Shown piece by piece: positions 44,695 to 53,066 of a DNA stretch of 64,000 nt. The stretch comes from Rhizobium sp. AC27/96 (GTDB taxonomy: Bacteria; Pseudomonadota; Alphaproteobacteria; Rhizobiales; Rhizobiaceae): positions 124,001 through 188,000 of the forward strand of contig NZ_LXKN01000073.1 in the NCBI RefSeq assembly GCF_001692325.1. Reading direction: 5' to 3'. The first letter of the stretch is position 1, and each line of letters starts with the position of its first letter. A program made the position numbers and the translations under genes. Below the pieces are notes generated by a model. That model was not told the DNA's origin and did not search any database. It worked only from the letters and a program-made list of their open reading frames with translations.

Positions 44695-45576
44695 TCAGAA
44701 CACCAGCGATCGGTGCAACTGCGCCCCGGCCCAGGCGCCATCGCCGACGGCGAGCGTTACCGAGTGCGGGATGCGGGCAGCATCGCCGCAGGCGAAGGCG
44801 CCGGGGATGGTGGTTTCCTTCATGGCGTCGGTCTGGATCTGCGTGCCGAAGGGCGTTTCCTCGATGGTGCAGCCGAGATGTTCGGCGATCGGGGTCGCGG
44901 GCGAAACGCGCGATGCTGTGAAGAGCCCGGCGAACGGGAGAAGGCGGCCATCGGCAAGACGCACGTCGGCCTTGCCTTCCAGCCCTGTGACCAATGTTTC
45001 CTCGATGGTGACACCACGAGCTTCGAGATCGGCGCGTTGCTCGGCATCCGGAGTGAAGGATCCATTGAGGAACAGCGTCACCTCTCCCCATTCCGGCAGC
45101 AACTGCGCCTGATGCACCGAGATCGGCCCGGTGGCGATGCAGCCGATACGGCCCTGATCAAGCTCGTAGCCATGGCAATAGGGGCAGTGGAAGACGCTCT
45201 TGCCCCAGCGCTCGCCGAGGCCCTCGATGGCGGGCAATACGTCGGATACGCCGGTCGCAAAGAGAAGACGCCGGCCGTCATGGCGAACACCATCGGCTGT
45301 CGTGACGGCAAAGGCGTCCTTTTCCCCTTCCGCCCGCTCGGCCAGTCCCTCGACCCAGGTCAATGTCGGATAGGCCAGAAGCTGTTCGCGCGCCTTGCCG
45401 GCGATCTCGGCGGGGTCGACGCCATCCTGCCCGAGAAAGCCGTGTGATTCCGCGGCGAAACGATTGCGGCGCTGGCCGGCATCGATCACCAGCACCTTGC
45501 GCCGGGCACGGAGAAGCTGGAGGGCGGCTGCCATTCCGGCGTAGCTGCCCCCGATGACGATGACGTCATGGGTCAT
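44695..45576 (-). CDS. Thioredoxin-reductase-like FAD/NAD(P) oxidoreductase
   Basis: This 293-residue flavoprotein has an N-terminal FAD loop GGSYAGMAAALQLL (about residues 9-22), a CPYC redox pair (VFHCPYCHGYE, near residues 131-134) and the C-terminal FAD motif FACGDAARIPHS. It belongs to the short thioredoxin-reductase-like group whose electron acceptor is often unknown. It overlaps the upstream Rrf2 gene by 4 bases, so the pair is co-expressed. Confidence 0.92.
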   Translation of the reverse strand: MTHDVIVIGGSYAGMAAALQLLRARRKVLVIDAGQRRNRFAAESHGFLGQDGVDPAEIAGKAREQLLAYPTLTWVEGLAERAEGEKDAFAVTTADGVRHDGRRLLFATGVSDVLPAIEGLGERWGKSVFHCPYCHGYELDQGRIGCIATGPISVHQAQLLPEWGEVTLFLNGSFTPDAEQRADLEARGVTIEETLVTGLEGKADVRLADGRLLPFAGLFTASRVSPATPIAEHLGCTIEETPFGTQIQTDAMKETTIPGAFACGDAARIPHSVTLAVGDGAWAGAQLHRSLVF

Positions 45577-46022
45577 GATAATTTCCTTGTTTCACGCCAA
45601 TCCGCATGACGCCGCGCGAAGTCGGCGGCGAGATCGGCGAGGGTGACGGTTTCAAAACGCTTGAGCAGCAATGCCTCGGCCTCGGCAAAGGCATCGTCGA
45701 GCACGGAATTGACCGCTTGTTCGACCAGACATTCGGGCGTTTCGTTGCGATTGCCGATGGCGAAGACCGCAGGCTCGCCGAGCGCCTCGTGCAACTGGCG
45801 CAGGGTTACCGTGCCGAGATCACTGGCAATCGTCCAGCCGCCGGTATGCCCCTTGGCCGAATGAACGATGCCAACCTCGCGCAAAAGCCCCATGGTGCGG
45901 CGCACGACCACCGGATTGGTGTTCATGCATTGCGCCAGGGTTTCGGATGTGACGGGGCCGCCCTGCTCGGCCATGTGGAGCAGGGCGTGAAGGACGGAGG
46001 AAAGGCGGCTGTCTCTTTTCAT
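45573..46022 (-). CDS. Rrf2 family transcriptional regulator
   Basis: This 149-residue winged-helix regulator opens with the Rrf2-type helix-turn-helix (SETLAQCMNTNPVVVRRTMGLLREVG, about 26-51). It lacks the three clustered cysteines that bind an iron-sulfur cluster in IscR or NsrR; only Cys32 and Cys98 are present. It therefore belongs to the YwnA-like, cluster-free type and may sense something by single thiols. It is coupled to the FAD oxidoreductase downstream. Confidence 0.9.
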   Translation of the reverse strand: MKRDSRLSSVLHALLHMAEQGGPVTSETLAQCMNTNPVVVRRTMGLLREVGIVHSAKGHTGGWTIASDLGTVTLRQLHEALGEPAVFAIGNRNETPECLVEQAVNSVLDDAFAEAEALLLKRFETVTLADLAADFARRHADWRETRKLS

Positions 46023-46066
46023 GTAACTTCAATTATTACGATTCGAAGCGACATTCAAGAGCAAAA

Positions 46067-46657
46067 CTATTTTCGGTTACGCTCCGCGAAACGGACCTCA
46101 CGCGCCGAAGCACAGATGCACACCTCATCGCCAAGCGACCATTCAGCCGCTCGTGCCGCCATGGCCGCCGGAACACCTTCAGACCCCGGTCCGGCCGGGA
46201 CATCGTACGTGGCATGCGCATCATGCGGCAGCAGCACACCATAACCATGCCGCAGCGCGGCACGCGCCGTTGCGGCGACACACATCTCCGAAAGCATGCC
46301 TGATATCACCAGGTCACGCGCGCCGAACGCTGTCAGAATGGCGTCGAGATCGGTGCCGTCGAAGCCATCGTCATTGGTCTTTCTAATGACGAGTTCGCCG
46401 GATCGTGGTGGGAAATGGAGTTTCCATCCGGCCTGAAACGGCTCGTCCGGCGCCCCTGCCGGGCCATCGTTCTGCAGGAATATCACCGGCGCCCAGGCGG
46501 ACCGGGCCTTCTCCAGCAAGAGTTCCACCATTGACGTCAACGTAGCATGGCCGGGAACCGCACCGGGGCCTTCCACGAAGGCATTCTGCACATCGACGAC
46601 GAGCAGGGCATCGACCGGCTTGCCGAGATCGCGGGTCAATTCGTGCTTTTCTTCCAT
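46067..46657 (-). CDS. Isochorismatase-family cysteine hydrolase
   Basis: This 196-residue hydrolase has the family's catalytic triad visible: Asp22 in VVDVQNAFVEG, Lys93 in VIRKTNDDGF, and Cys126 in SGMLSEMCVAATARAAL. Family members hydrolyse amides or vinyl ethers (e.g. nicotinamidase-like, ureidoacrylate-like enzymes). The ATG at 46657 lacks a strong Shine-Dalgarno. No operon partner is certain. Confidence 0.9.
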   Translation of the reverse strand: MEEKHELTRDLGKPVDALLVVDVQNAFVEGPGAVPGHATLTSMVELLLEKARSAWAPVIFLQNDGPAGAPDEPFQAGWKLHFPPRSGELVIRKTNDDGFDGTDLDAILTAFGARDLVISGMLSEMCVAATARAALRHGYGVLLPHDAHATYDVPAGPGSEGVPAAMAARAAEWSLGDEVCICASAREVRFAERNRK

Positions 46658-46775
46658 CGATACGCCTGCTTAGTGTTCCGAAGCTCCACACCATATGGAT
46701 GCCGCGCAATGAGAGTTCAAAGCCTTCGGCATCGCTTCCAAGCGGGCCATCGGCGGTCAGGCAATGATGAAGACC

Positions 46776-47525
46776 TTACAAAAAGGCCTTCACGACCATT
46801 TCCACGCCGAGAAGAAGAAGGCAGACCAGAAACCAGCGCCGGAAGGTCGCGGGACTGACGCGGTTACGGATGACCTGCCCGGCCCACATGCCCGCCAGCG
46901 CCGGGACGATCGCAAGGGCCGACAGTGCGAGATTGTCGATGCGGAAGGCGCCATGCCATGCCAGCGCGCCGGCCAGCGCCACCGTAGAAACGGTAAAGGA
47001 GAGGCCGAGCGCCTGCACCAGATTGTCCTTTTCGAGGCCGAGCGCCTGTAGATAGGGCACGGCTGGTACGACGAAGACGCCTGTGGCGCCGGTCAACAGG
47101 CCGGTCACGAGGCCGATGACCGGCGACAGCATCGGCTCCAGCTTCGGCGGCACGCGGAGCTGGCGGGCGAGCAGCGCATGGGCGGCATAAAGCGCGAGCG
47201 CGGCACCCAGGGCACCCGTCGTCACCAGCGAATTGCCGCTGGTGAGCAAGGATGAGCCGACAAAGGTTCCGATGACGACCGCCAGCACCAGCAGACAGAA
47301 GCGCTGCGCAAGCTTGCCAAAACTCGGACCCGCCAGCAATTGCCAGACATTGGTCACAAAGGACGGGACGATTAGCAGGCTGGCTGCCGTCAGCGGCGAG
47401 ATCAATGCGCCCAGCACGCCCATCGCCACCGTCGGCAGCCCCATGCCGGTGACGCCCTTGACGATGCCGGCGGCAAAGAAGGTGGCGAAGATTGCGGCAA
47501 TGAGCGGTATCGAATGATCCATCAT
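46776..47525 (-). CDS. TauE/SafE family permease
   Basis: This 249-residue membrane protein has about eight helices and the duplicated TauE/SafE pattern (FFAAGIVKGVTGMGLPTVAMG near the N-terminus; GLVTGLLTGATGVFVVPAVPYL in the second half). The family exports sulfite, sulfoacetate and similar anions. ATG at 47525 has AGGGAAGGA upstream; a frame from 47558 is less likely. It is divergent from a LysR gene. Confidence 0.9.
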   Translation of the reverse strand: MMDHSIPLIAAIFATFFAAGIVKGVTGMGLPTVAMGVLGALISPLTAASLLIVPSFVTNVWQLLAGPSFGKLAQRFCLLVLAVVIGTFVGSSLLTSGNSLVTTGALGAALALYAAHALLARQLRVPPKLEPMLSPVIGLVTGLLTGATGVFVVPAVPYLQALGLEKDNLVQALGLSFTVSTVALAGALAWHGAFRIDNLALSALAIVPALAGMWAGQVIRNRVSPATFRRWFLVCLLLLGVEMVVKAFL

Positions 47526-47570
47526 GTCCTTCCCTAGCAAATCCGGAGCCGGGCACAATGCGGATGATGC

Positions 47571-47595
47571 GAAGCCAGGCTTCGGCTATGCCGAA
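47571..47595. promoter_or_regulatory. Two overlapping palindromes between TauE and LysR genes
   Basis: GAAGCC-A-GGCTTC (47571-47583) overlaps TTCGGC-TAT-GCCGAA (47581-47595). The inner part of the second, TCGGCTATGCCGA, fits the T-N11-A LysR pattern and resembles the palindrome beside the lactonase. It is a candidate LysR operator for both divergent genes. Confidence 0.55.
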
Positions 47596-47603
47596 GGCTG
47601 GAG

Positions 47604-48503
47604 ATGCGGTACTCTCCTTTCATGCACTTCGATCTGACCGACCTTCGCCTCTTCCTCGCCGTCGTCGATGCCGGGAGCATCACGCATGGGGCCGCCGATG
47701 TCGGACTTTCGCTGCCAGCGGCTAGCGAACGGTTGCGCGACATGGAGGCGAACGGCAGCGTGCAGCTTCTGGAGCGCGGGCGACGCGGTGTGACACCGAC
47801 ACCGGCCGGTGAGGCGCTGGCGCATCATGCCAGGCTGATCCAGCGGCAACTGGCACAGATGCGCGGCGAGCTTGGCGAACATGCGAGCGGCCTGCGGGCG
47901 ACCATCCGGCTTGTCGCCAACACCGCCTCGATTGCCGAGTTCCTGCCGCAGCGCCTCGGAGATTGGATGGCAGTGCATCCGCGTGTCGATATCGAACTCA
48001 GGGAGCGCCAGAGCATCGAGATCGCCAGGGCCGTTTCGTCCGGGCTGGCGGAGATCGGCATTCTCTCGGATGCCGTCAACACGTCGGGCCTGGTGCTGCG
48101 GCCATTCGCCATCGACCGGCTTGTCGTGGTCATGCCGCGTGACCATGCGCTTGCGGCGGAAAAGAAGATCACTTTTGCCGAGATCCTGCACGAGCATTTT
48201 GTCGGGCTCGCGAGCGGCGCGCTGCAGGATCATATCGATGCGCAGGCTGCCCGGCTCGGCACGAGGCTGAAGATGCGCGTGCGGATGCGGACCTTCGAGA
48301 GCATCTGCCAGATGGCCGCCCAGGGTATAGGCCTCGGCATCGTGCCCGAAACGGCGGCACGGCGGTGCGGCCGATCCGCAGGGATTGTGGCATTGCGCCT
48401 CACAGACGGCTGGGCTACACGCCAGCTGTCGGTCTGCACACGCTCGCTGGAAGAGCTGCCGCCGCCGGCCCTGGATCTTTTCGAGCATCTGGCGGCGCGC
48501 TGA
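47604..48503 (+). CDS. LysR family transcriptional regulator (third, beside TauE)
   Basis: This 299-residue regulator has a winged helix (GSITHGAADVGLSLPAASERLRDME, about 24-48) and an effector domain of LysR type. The ATG at 47604 has AAGG upstream; 47622 is an alternative. It is divergent from the TauE-like permease and is followed by an alpha/beta hydrolase 88 bases later on the same strand. Either could be its target. Confidence 0.92.
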   Translation: MRYSPFMHFDLTDLRLFLAVVDAGSITHGAADVGLSLPAASERLRDMEANGSVQLLERGRRGVTPTPAGEALAHHARLIQRQLAQMRGELGEHASGLRATIRLVANTASIAEFLPQRLGDWMAVHPRVDIELRERQSIEIARAVSSGLAEIGILSDAVNTSGLVLRPFAIDRLVVVMPRDHALAAEKKITFAEILHEHFVGLASGALQDHIDAQAARLGTRLKMRVRMRTFESICQMAAQGIGLGIVPETAARRCGRSAGIVALRLTDGWATRQLSVCTRSLEELPPPALDLFEHLAAR

Positions 48504-48591
48504 CCAAAACTCCTTATTGAATAAGCAATGGCTGATCGAATAGGCTCGCCCGCGTGGCTGTCTGGGGGAGACAGTTCGTTGGGAGGTCAAC

Positions 48592-49398
48592 ATGGAAATT
48601 CAGGACGACGATCTCGATCGATTCGAGGCGGAGGGGGCAGCACCCCTGCCGGACACGGAGGCGAGCGGCCACGTCGACCATGACGGTATCAGCATATGGT
48701 ACGCGTCCTATGGCACCGGCACTCCGGTGATCCTGCTTCACGGCGGGCTCGGAAATAGCGGCAACTGGGGCTACCAGGTGCCCGCGCTGATTGACGCCGG
48801 CCATCGCGTCATCGTCATCGACAGTCGCGGTCATGGCCGCAGCACACGCGATGCGCGGCCCTATTCTTACGAGCTGATGGCGTCCGATGTGCTGGCCGTG
48901 ATGGATCGGCTAGGGATCGCAAAAGCCGCCATCGCCGGGTGGAGCGATGGCGCCTGCACGGGCATGATCCTTGGAAGAACCCATCCGGAGCGCATTTCCG
49001 GGGTCTTCTTCTTTGCCTGCAACATGGACCCGAGCGGCACCAAGGAATTCGTACTCACGCCGATCGTCGAGCGCTGCTTCTCCCGTCATACCAAGGATTA
49101 CGCGGCCCTGTCGGCAACACCTGATGCGTTCGATGCTTTTGTTCAAGCCGTCAGCCTGATGCAACAAACCGAGCCGAACTACACCACGGACGATCTCGCT
49201 GACATCAGCGTACCCGTCGCCATCGTCCACAGCGAGCATGATGAATTCATCAAGCGCGAACATGCCGACTATCTTGCGCGGCATATTCCGGGCGCGGAAC
49301 TCGTTCTTCTCCCCGGCGTCAGCCACTTCGCACCATTGCAGCGGCCGGCGCAATTCAACGCGGCCTTATTCGCCTTCCTCACTCGGATTTCGGCCTGA
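48592..49398 (+). CDS. Alpha/beta hydrolase
   Basis: This 268-residue hydrolase has the oxyanion-hole HGGLGNSG near 50-57, nucleophile elbow GWSDG with Ser118, and a C-terminal GVSHFAPLQ with the catalytic histidine. The aspartate is probably in IVHSEHDEFI (near residues 210-219). The N-terminal ~25 residues are acidic and variable. The substrate is unknown. It follows a LysR gene on the same strand. Confidence 0.9.
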   Translation: MEIQDDDLDRFEAEGAAPLPDTEASGHVDHDGISIWYASYGTGTPVILLHGGLGNSGNWGYQVPALIDAGHRVIVIDSRGHGRSTRDARPYSYELMASDVLAVMDRLGIAKAAIAGWSDGACTGMILGRTHPERISGVFFFACNMDPSGTKEFVLTPIVERCFSRHTKDYAALSATPDAFDAFVQAVSLMQQTEPNYTTDDLADISVPVAIVHSEHDEFIKREHADYLARHIPGAELVLLPGVSHFAPLQRPAQFNAALFAFLTRISA

Positions 49399-49431
49399 TA
49401 CGAGATTCAGTTGCGCACGTCCGATTGTTGG

Positions 49432-49456
49432 AATAAATGATGAGCATCATCTTATT
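49432..49456. promoter_or_regulatory. Near-perfect palindrome upstream of the alkene reductase
   Basis: AATAA-ATGATG-AG-CATCAT-C-TTATT is an inverted repeat broken only by one extra base. It lies about 80 bases before the reductase start chosen here and looks like an operator for a dimeric repressor. It would lie inside a longer reading frame that starts at 49437, which argues for the later start. Confidence 0.5.
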
Positions 49457-49535
49457 CGACACTCCCGAGACCGATTCGCCACTGACAGGCCCTTCCGCCC
49501 CGGGGAGCAAAATCAGCTCCAGGCAGGAGAATTTC

Positions 49536-50657
49536 ATGACAGCTTCTTTGTTTTCACCGCTTGCCGTTGGTCCCCTTGAGCTGGCGCACCGCGTCGTTAT
49601 GGCGCCGGTGACCCGCATGCGGGCAAGCCAGCCCGGCAATGTGCCTTCGGCCTTGAACGCCGAATATTATGCGCAGCGTGCCAGCGAAGGCGGGCTGATC
49701 ATTTCCGAGGGATCGCAGGTTTCGCCCATCGGACAGGGCATGCCGGCAACGCCGGGTATTTACACCGCCGAACAGATCGCCGGCTGGAAGGCCGTCACCG
49801 ATGGGGTCCACTGTAGGGGCGGCAAGATTTTCCTCCAGCTCTGGCATGTCGGCCGCATCTCGCATTCCTCGCACCACCCCGATGGCGCTCTGCCGATTGC
49901 CCCTTCCGCCATTGCCGCCAAGGGGCAGGCCTTCACCGCCTCGTTCGAGCGCGTGCCCTTCGAGACGCCACAGGCGATCGACATCGATCTCATGCCGCTG
50001 TTGATCGACATCTATGCGCAAGCGGCCGCCAATGCGAAGCAGGCGGGATTCGACGGCGTGGAGATTCACGGCGCCAACGGCTATCTGATCGAGCAGTTCC
50101 TGCAGGCGCGCACCAACCAGCGCACCGACCAATATGGCGGCTCGATCGACAACCGCACGCGGCTGCTGCTCGAAGTCGTCGAGGCGGTTTCCAAGGTCTG
50201 GGGTTCAAACCGCGTCGGCGTCCGTCTTTCGCCCTTCGGCATCGCCAATGACAGCGGCGAGGACGACCCGTTGCGCCTCTACGGCCATGTCATTCGCGAG
50301 CTGGACCGGCTGCATCTCGCCTATCTGCATCTGATCGAACCGCGCGCCAGTGGTGCCGGCTTCGCCGAGGTCGACCACAAGAACGTGCCATCGGCGGCGG
50401 AACTGTTTCGTCCTGCCTGGTCGGGCACATTGATCGCGGCTGGAAACTTCCGGCCCGAGAGCGCTCAGGCGGCACTTGCCGCAGGCCATGCCGATGCTAT
50501 CGCCTTCGGACGGCTCTTCATCGCCAATCCCGATCTGCCAGAGCGTATCCGCCGCGGCGCTCCGCTCAACCCATATCATCGCCCAACCTTCTATGGCGGC
50601 GGCGCCGAGGGCTATACCGACTATCCGACACTCGATGCCAGGGAGGCCGCCGAATGA
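49536..50657 (+). CDS. Old-yellow-enzyme family alkene reductase (NemA-like)
   Basis: This 373-residue FMN protein reduces activated alkenes, nitro compounds or maleimides with NAD(P)H. Family blocks are PLELAHRVVMAPVTRMRA at the start, the HGANGYLIEQFL active-site stretch (His and Asn bind the substrate), and RTDQYGGSIDNR. The ATG at 49536 is preferred to 49437 for its GGCAGGAG site. It overlaps the SDR gene by ATGA, so the two oxidoreductases form an operon. Confidence 0.94.
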   Translation: MTASLFSPLAVGPLELAHRVVMAPVTRMRASQPGNVPSALNAEYYAQRASEGGLIISEGSQVSPIGQGMPATPGIYTAEQIAGWKAVTDGVHCRGGKIFLQLWHVGRISHSSHHPDGALPIAPSAIAAKGQAFTASFERVPFETPQAIDIDLMPLLIDIYAQAAANAKQAGFDGVEIHGANGYLIEQFLQARTNQRTDQYGGSIDNRTRLLLEVVEAVSKVWGSNRVGVRLSPFGIANDSGEDDPLRLYGHVIRELDRLHLAYLHLIEPRASGAGFAEVDHKNVPSAAELFRPAWSGTLIAAGNFRPESAQAALAAGHADAIAFGRLFIANPDLPERIRRGAPLNPYHRPTFYGGGAEGYTDYPTLDAREAAE

Positions 50658-51382
50658 GTACGCCAAGCGCCATTATCGTTGGAGTGGGAGCGGAACAGGG
50701 ACTGGGCGCCGCGCTGTGCCGGCTCCTCGCCGGCAAGGGCTACCATGTCGTCATCGCCGGACGGACACCGGCCAAGATCGATCAGGTCGCCGAAACCATC
50801 AGGGCATCCGGCGGCAGTGCCGAAGCCATAGAAACGGATGCGACCGACGAAGCAGCTGTCGTACGGCTGTTCGAGCACGCCTTTACGGCTCGGGATGGCA
50901 TAGCCGCACCCGATTTCATCGTCTTCAACGCCGGCATCAACCGCCCGATCGGCTTTCGCGATCTGACGGCCGCCCAGTTCGAGGAGTTCTGGCGCATCTG
51001 CTGTTTCGGCGGTTTCCTCGTCGGGCGCGAGGCCGCACGTCATCTCACGCCGCTCGGCCGTGGCACGGTGATCTTTACCGGCGCTTCCGCCAGCCTGCGC
51101 GGCAAGGCGGGCTATGCCCAATTCGCCGCCGCCAAGGCAGGCTTGAGAATGATCAGCCAGAGCATGGCGCGGGAGTTCGGTCCACTCGGCCTGCATGTCG
51201 CCCACACCATCATCGATGGCGGCATAGACGGAGAGCGGCTGCGCTCCCGGCGGCCCGATATGGACGCCAGTGGCTTGCTGAACATCGACGCCATCGCCGA
51301 AAGCTATTGGCACATTCACCGACAGCATCCTTCAGCCTGGACCCAAGAGCTTGATCTGCGCCCCTACAAGGAAAATTTCTGA
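50654..51382 (+). CDS. Short-chain dehydrogenase/reductase
   Basis: This 242-residue classical SDR has an NAD(P)-binding loop VGAEQGLGAALCRLLA (about residues 11-26), the FNAGIN strand, Ser in TGASASLRG, and the YAQFAAAK catalytic pair (Tyr and Lys). It overlaps the alkene reductase gene by 4 bases. The pair may handle related carbonyl or enone compounds; that is inference. Confidence 0.92.
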   Translation: MSTPSAIIVGVGAEQGLGAALCRLLAGKGYHVVIAGRTPAKIDQVAETIRASGGSAEAIETDATDEAAVVRLFEHAFTARDGIAAPDFIVFNAGINRPIGFRDLTAAQFEEFWRICCFGGFLVGREAARHLTPLGRGTVIFTGASASLRGKAGYAQFAAAKAGLRMISQSMAREFGPLGLHVAHTIIDGGIDGERLRSRRPDMDASGLLNIDAIAESYWHIHRQHPSAWTQELDLRPYKENF

Positions 51383-51403
51383 GGCCGCTAGCCGAGGCAG
51401 ATC

Positions 51404-51703
51404 CTAGCAATTCCGTGACAGCGCCTTCGCGATGGCGAGGAATTTTGGCTGGGCGGCATCGCATGGATTGCAATGACCGACATCGGCATCACTCTCGGCC
51501 AAAGACGTTTCGCTCGGGATCGTAAAGGACCATGCGGACGGGCGCTTCCGGCTGCGGCGGAAGATGTGGCGGAGACGGTCAAGGATACCGTGCGTGGCGA
51601 CCCGATCCTTATCCGCAGTGCTGCACGGCTCAACGGCATTCGGGTTTTTTGGATCACCCCAACGATCGAAATAGAGATCCTTGAAGAAGTGATTGGTTGA
51701 CAT
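51404..51703 (-). pseudogene. Decayed gene facing the LacI-type operators
   Basis: An ATG at 51703 with AAAGG upstream opens a 99-codon frame that starts in a protein-like way (NHFFKDLYFDRWGDPKNP) but is unlike any family known to me. In its middle a different frame reads more protein-like (about 51570-51492, containing VRMVLYDPERNVFGRE) before the first frame resumes with AAQPKFLAIAKALSR. This suggests two frameshifts in a formerly continuous gene. It lies directly behind the LacI-like operators and was probably the repressor's target. The identity is unknown; it may also be a chance open frame. Confidence 0.4.
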
Positions 51704-51715
51704 TGGCACTACCTT

Positions 51716-51810
51716 TTGAATCGATTCAATTGCGATTCAGATTTGTTGATTGAATCGGTTCAAATCTACACTCAATAATTCCACTGTCAAGCGGAATTGA
51801 ACCGATACAA
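51716..51810. promoter_or_regulatory. Three LacI-type operator sites
   Basis: TTGAATCGATTCAA (51716-51729) is a perfect 14-base palindrome; TTGAATCGGTTCAA (51750-51763) and TTGAACCGATACAA (51797-51810) are near copies. Centres are 34 and 47 bases apart. The central CG and the dyad are typical for LacI/GalR-family repressors. The third site covers the TTG at 51797, so that TTG is unlikely to be the start of the repressor. Confidence 0.7.
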
Positions 51811-51838
51811 ATTCCTGCTAAACTGCGTGGCAACGGAA

Positions 51839-52909
51839 ATGGAGAGACTATTGGTCAAGGGCACGATCAGGCTCGCCGATGTCGCCAAGGCGGCAGGGGT
51901 ATCGCAGGGAACCGCATCGAATGTTTTCAGCCGGCCCGATGTGGTCCGCGAGGAGGTGCGCGAGCATGTGCTCGAGACCGCCAGGCAGCTCGGCTATGCC
52001 GGCCCGAGCCTGACGGGGCGGTTGCTGCGGGCAGGCAAGGTCAATGCGATCGGGGTCGCGGCTGCGGAACCGCTCGCCTATTTCTTCGACGACCCGTGGG
52101 CGAGAGCCCTCCTGGCCGCTATCGCCCAGGTCTGCGATGCTAGCGGCACCGGGCTTGCGCTGGTTTCGGCCAAGGATCGGCAGAAGCTGGACTGGAATAT
52201 CAAGAGCGCCCTCGTCGACGGCTTCATTTTGCTCTGCGTCGAGGGTGGCGAAAAGCTGGTGCAACTGACGCGCGAGCGGCAATTGCCCTTCATTGCCCTG
52301 GCATTGAATGACGACGATCCCTCGGTCCCATCAGTCAGCGTTGACAATGCCGGCGGGGCTGCCATAGCCGCCAGGCATCTGGCGGAACTGGGTCACCGGC
52401 GCATCGGCGTGCTTTCGACGGAGTTTTCCTACGATCATGTCGGGCCTGTTGGCATCGGCGAGATCGAACGGGCCGTTTATTCGACCTCGCGCGATCGCGC
52501 CACCGGCTATTGGCAGGCGCTCGAGACCTTCGGCATCCGGCGCGAGGATGTTCCGGTCTATGAGACGGATAACCAGAAAGCGAGTGTCGAGGCCGGTCTG
52601 GAATACCTGTTTTCCAAGCCTGAGCCGCCGACTGCCATCCTCGCAATGTCCGATTATATCGCCCTGTTGACCCTGAGCTGGCTGCAGGCGCGCGGGCTTT
52701 CCGTTCCGGCAGACGTCTCCATCATCGGCTTCGACGGCGTGCCGGAGGGCGGCATGGTGGAGCCGGGCCTGACGACGATGGCGCAGCCCTTTGCCCGGAT
52801 CGCGGAGCGCGCGGTAAGAGCGGTTCTGGACGATGCCATGCCGGTCGAACGCGAGATGATCGACGTCACACTCGTTGTGCGCGGCAGCACCGCACCGCCA
52901 AAGCAATAG
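51839..52909 (+). CDS. LacI family transcriptional repressor
   Basis: This 356-residue regulator has a LacI helix-turn-helix (IRLADVAKAAGVSQGTASNVFSR), a hinge, and a periplasmic-binding-like effector domain (about 70-350) with the usual SVDNAGGAAIAARHLAELGHRRIG and PTAILAMSDYIAL segments. Start could also be TTG at 51851, which has GGAGAG upstream. It is divergent from the decayed gene at 51404 and has three operator-like sites before it, so it probably represses itself. The effector is presumably a sugar. Confidence 0.92.
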   Translation: MERLLVKGTIRLADVAKAAGVSQGTASNVFSRPDVVREEVREHVLETARQLGYAGPSLTGRLLRAGKVNAIGVAAAEPLAYFFDDPWARALLAAIAQVCDASGTGLALVSAKDRQKLDWNIKSALVDGFILLCVEGGEKLVQLTRERQLPFIALALNDDDPSVPSVSVDNAGGAAIAARHLAELGHRRIGVLSTEFSYDHVGPVGIGEIERAVYSTSRDRATGYWQALETFGIRREDVPVYETDNQKASVEAGLEYLFSKPEPPTAILAMSDYIALLTLSWLQARGLSVPADVSIIGFDGVPEGGMVEPGLTTMAQPFARIAERAVRAVLDDAMPVEREMIDVTLVVRGSTAPPKQ

Positions 52910-52964
52910 CCTGCGCGACAACAAAAATTCAGGGGATTGGCCGCCGCGGCATATCCCGCTCGAT

Positions 52965-53066
52965 AGAGCATTTTCGCTTCTCTTCGAACCGCAAAAACGC
53001 TCTATCTTGTTGTTTTTACGCATTTCAGGACGGAAAACCGCTGTGCACTTTTCCTGGAAATGCTCT
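52965..53066. repeat. Palindromic intergenic repeat, full copy
   Basis: The ~100-base element begins AGAGCATTTT and ends AAATGCTCT, so its tips are inverted copies, with AT-rich A/T runs and the core CAGGACGGAAAACCGCT inside. I recall this pattern as a common intergenic repeat in rhizobia, without a search. Its right tip supplies part of the TAG stop of the mechanosensitive-channel gene on the minus strand. A shorter related copy is at 56370. Confidence 0.75.

Noticed and set aside
34414..52909. Genomic island with integrase and flanking attachment repeats at tRNA-Ser
   Set aside because: No integrase, transposase or second copy of the tRNA 3' end was seen, so only a possible border is suggested.
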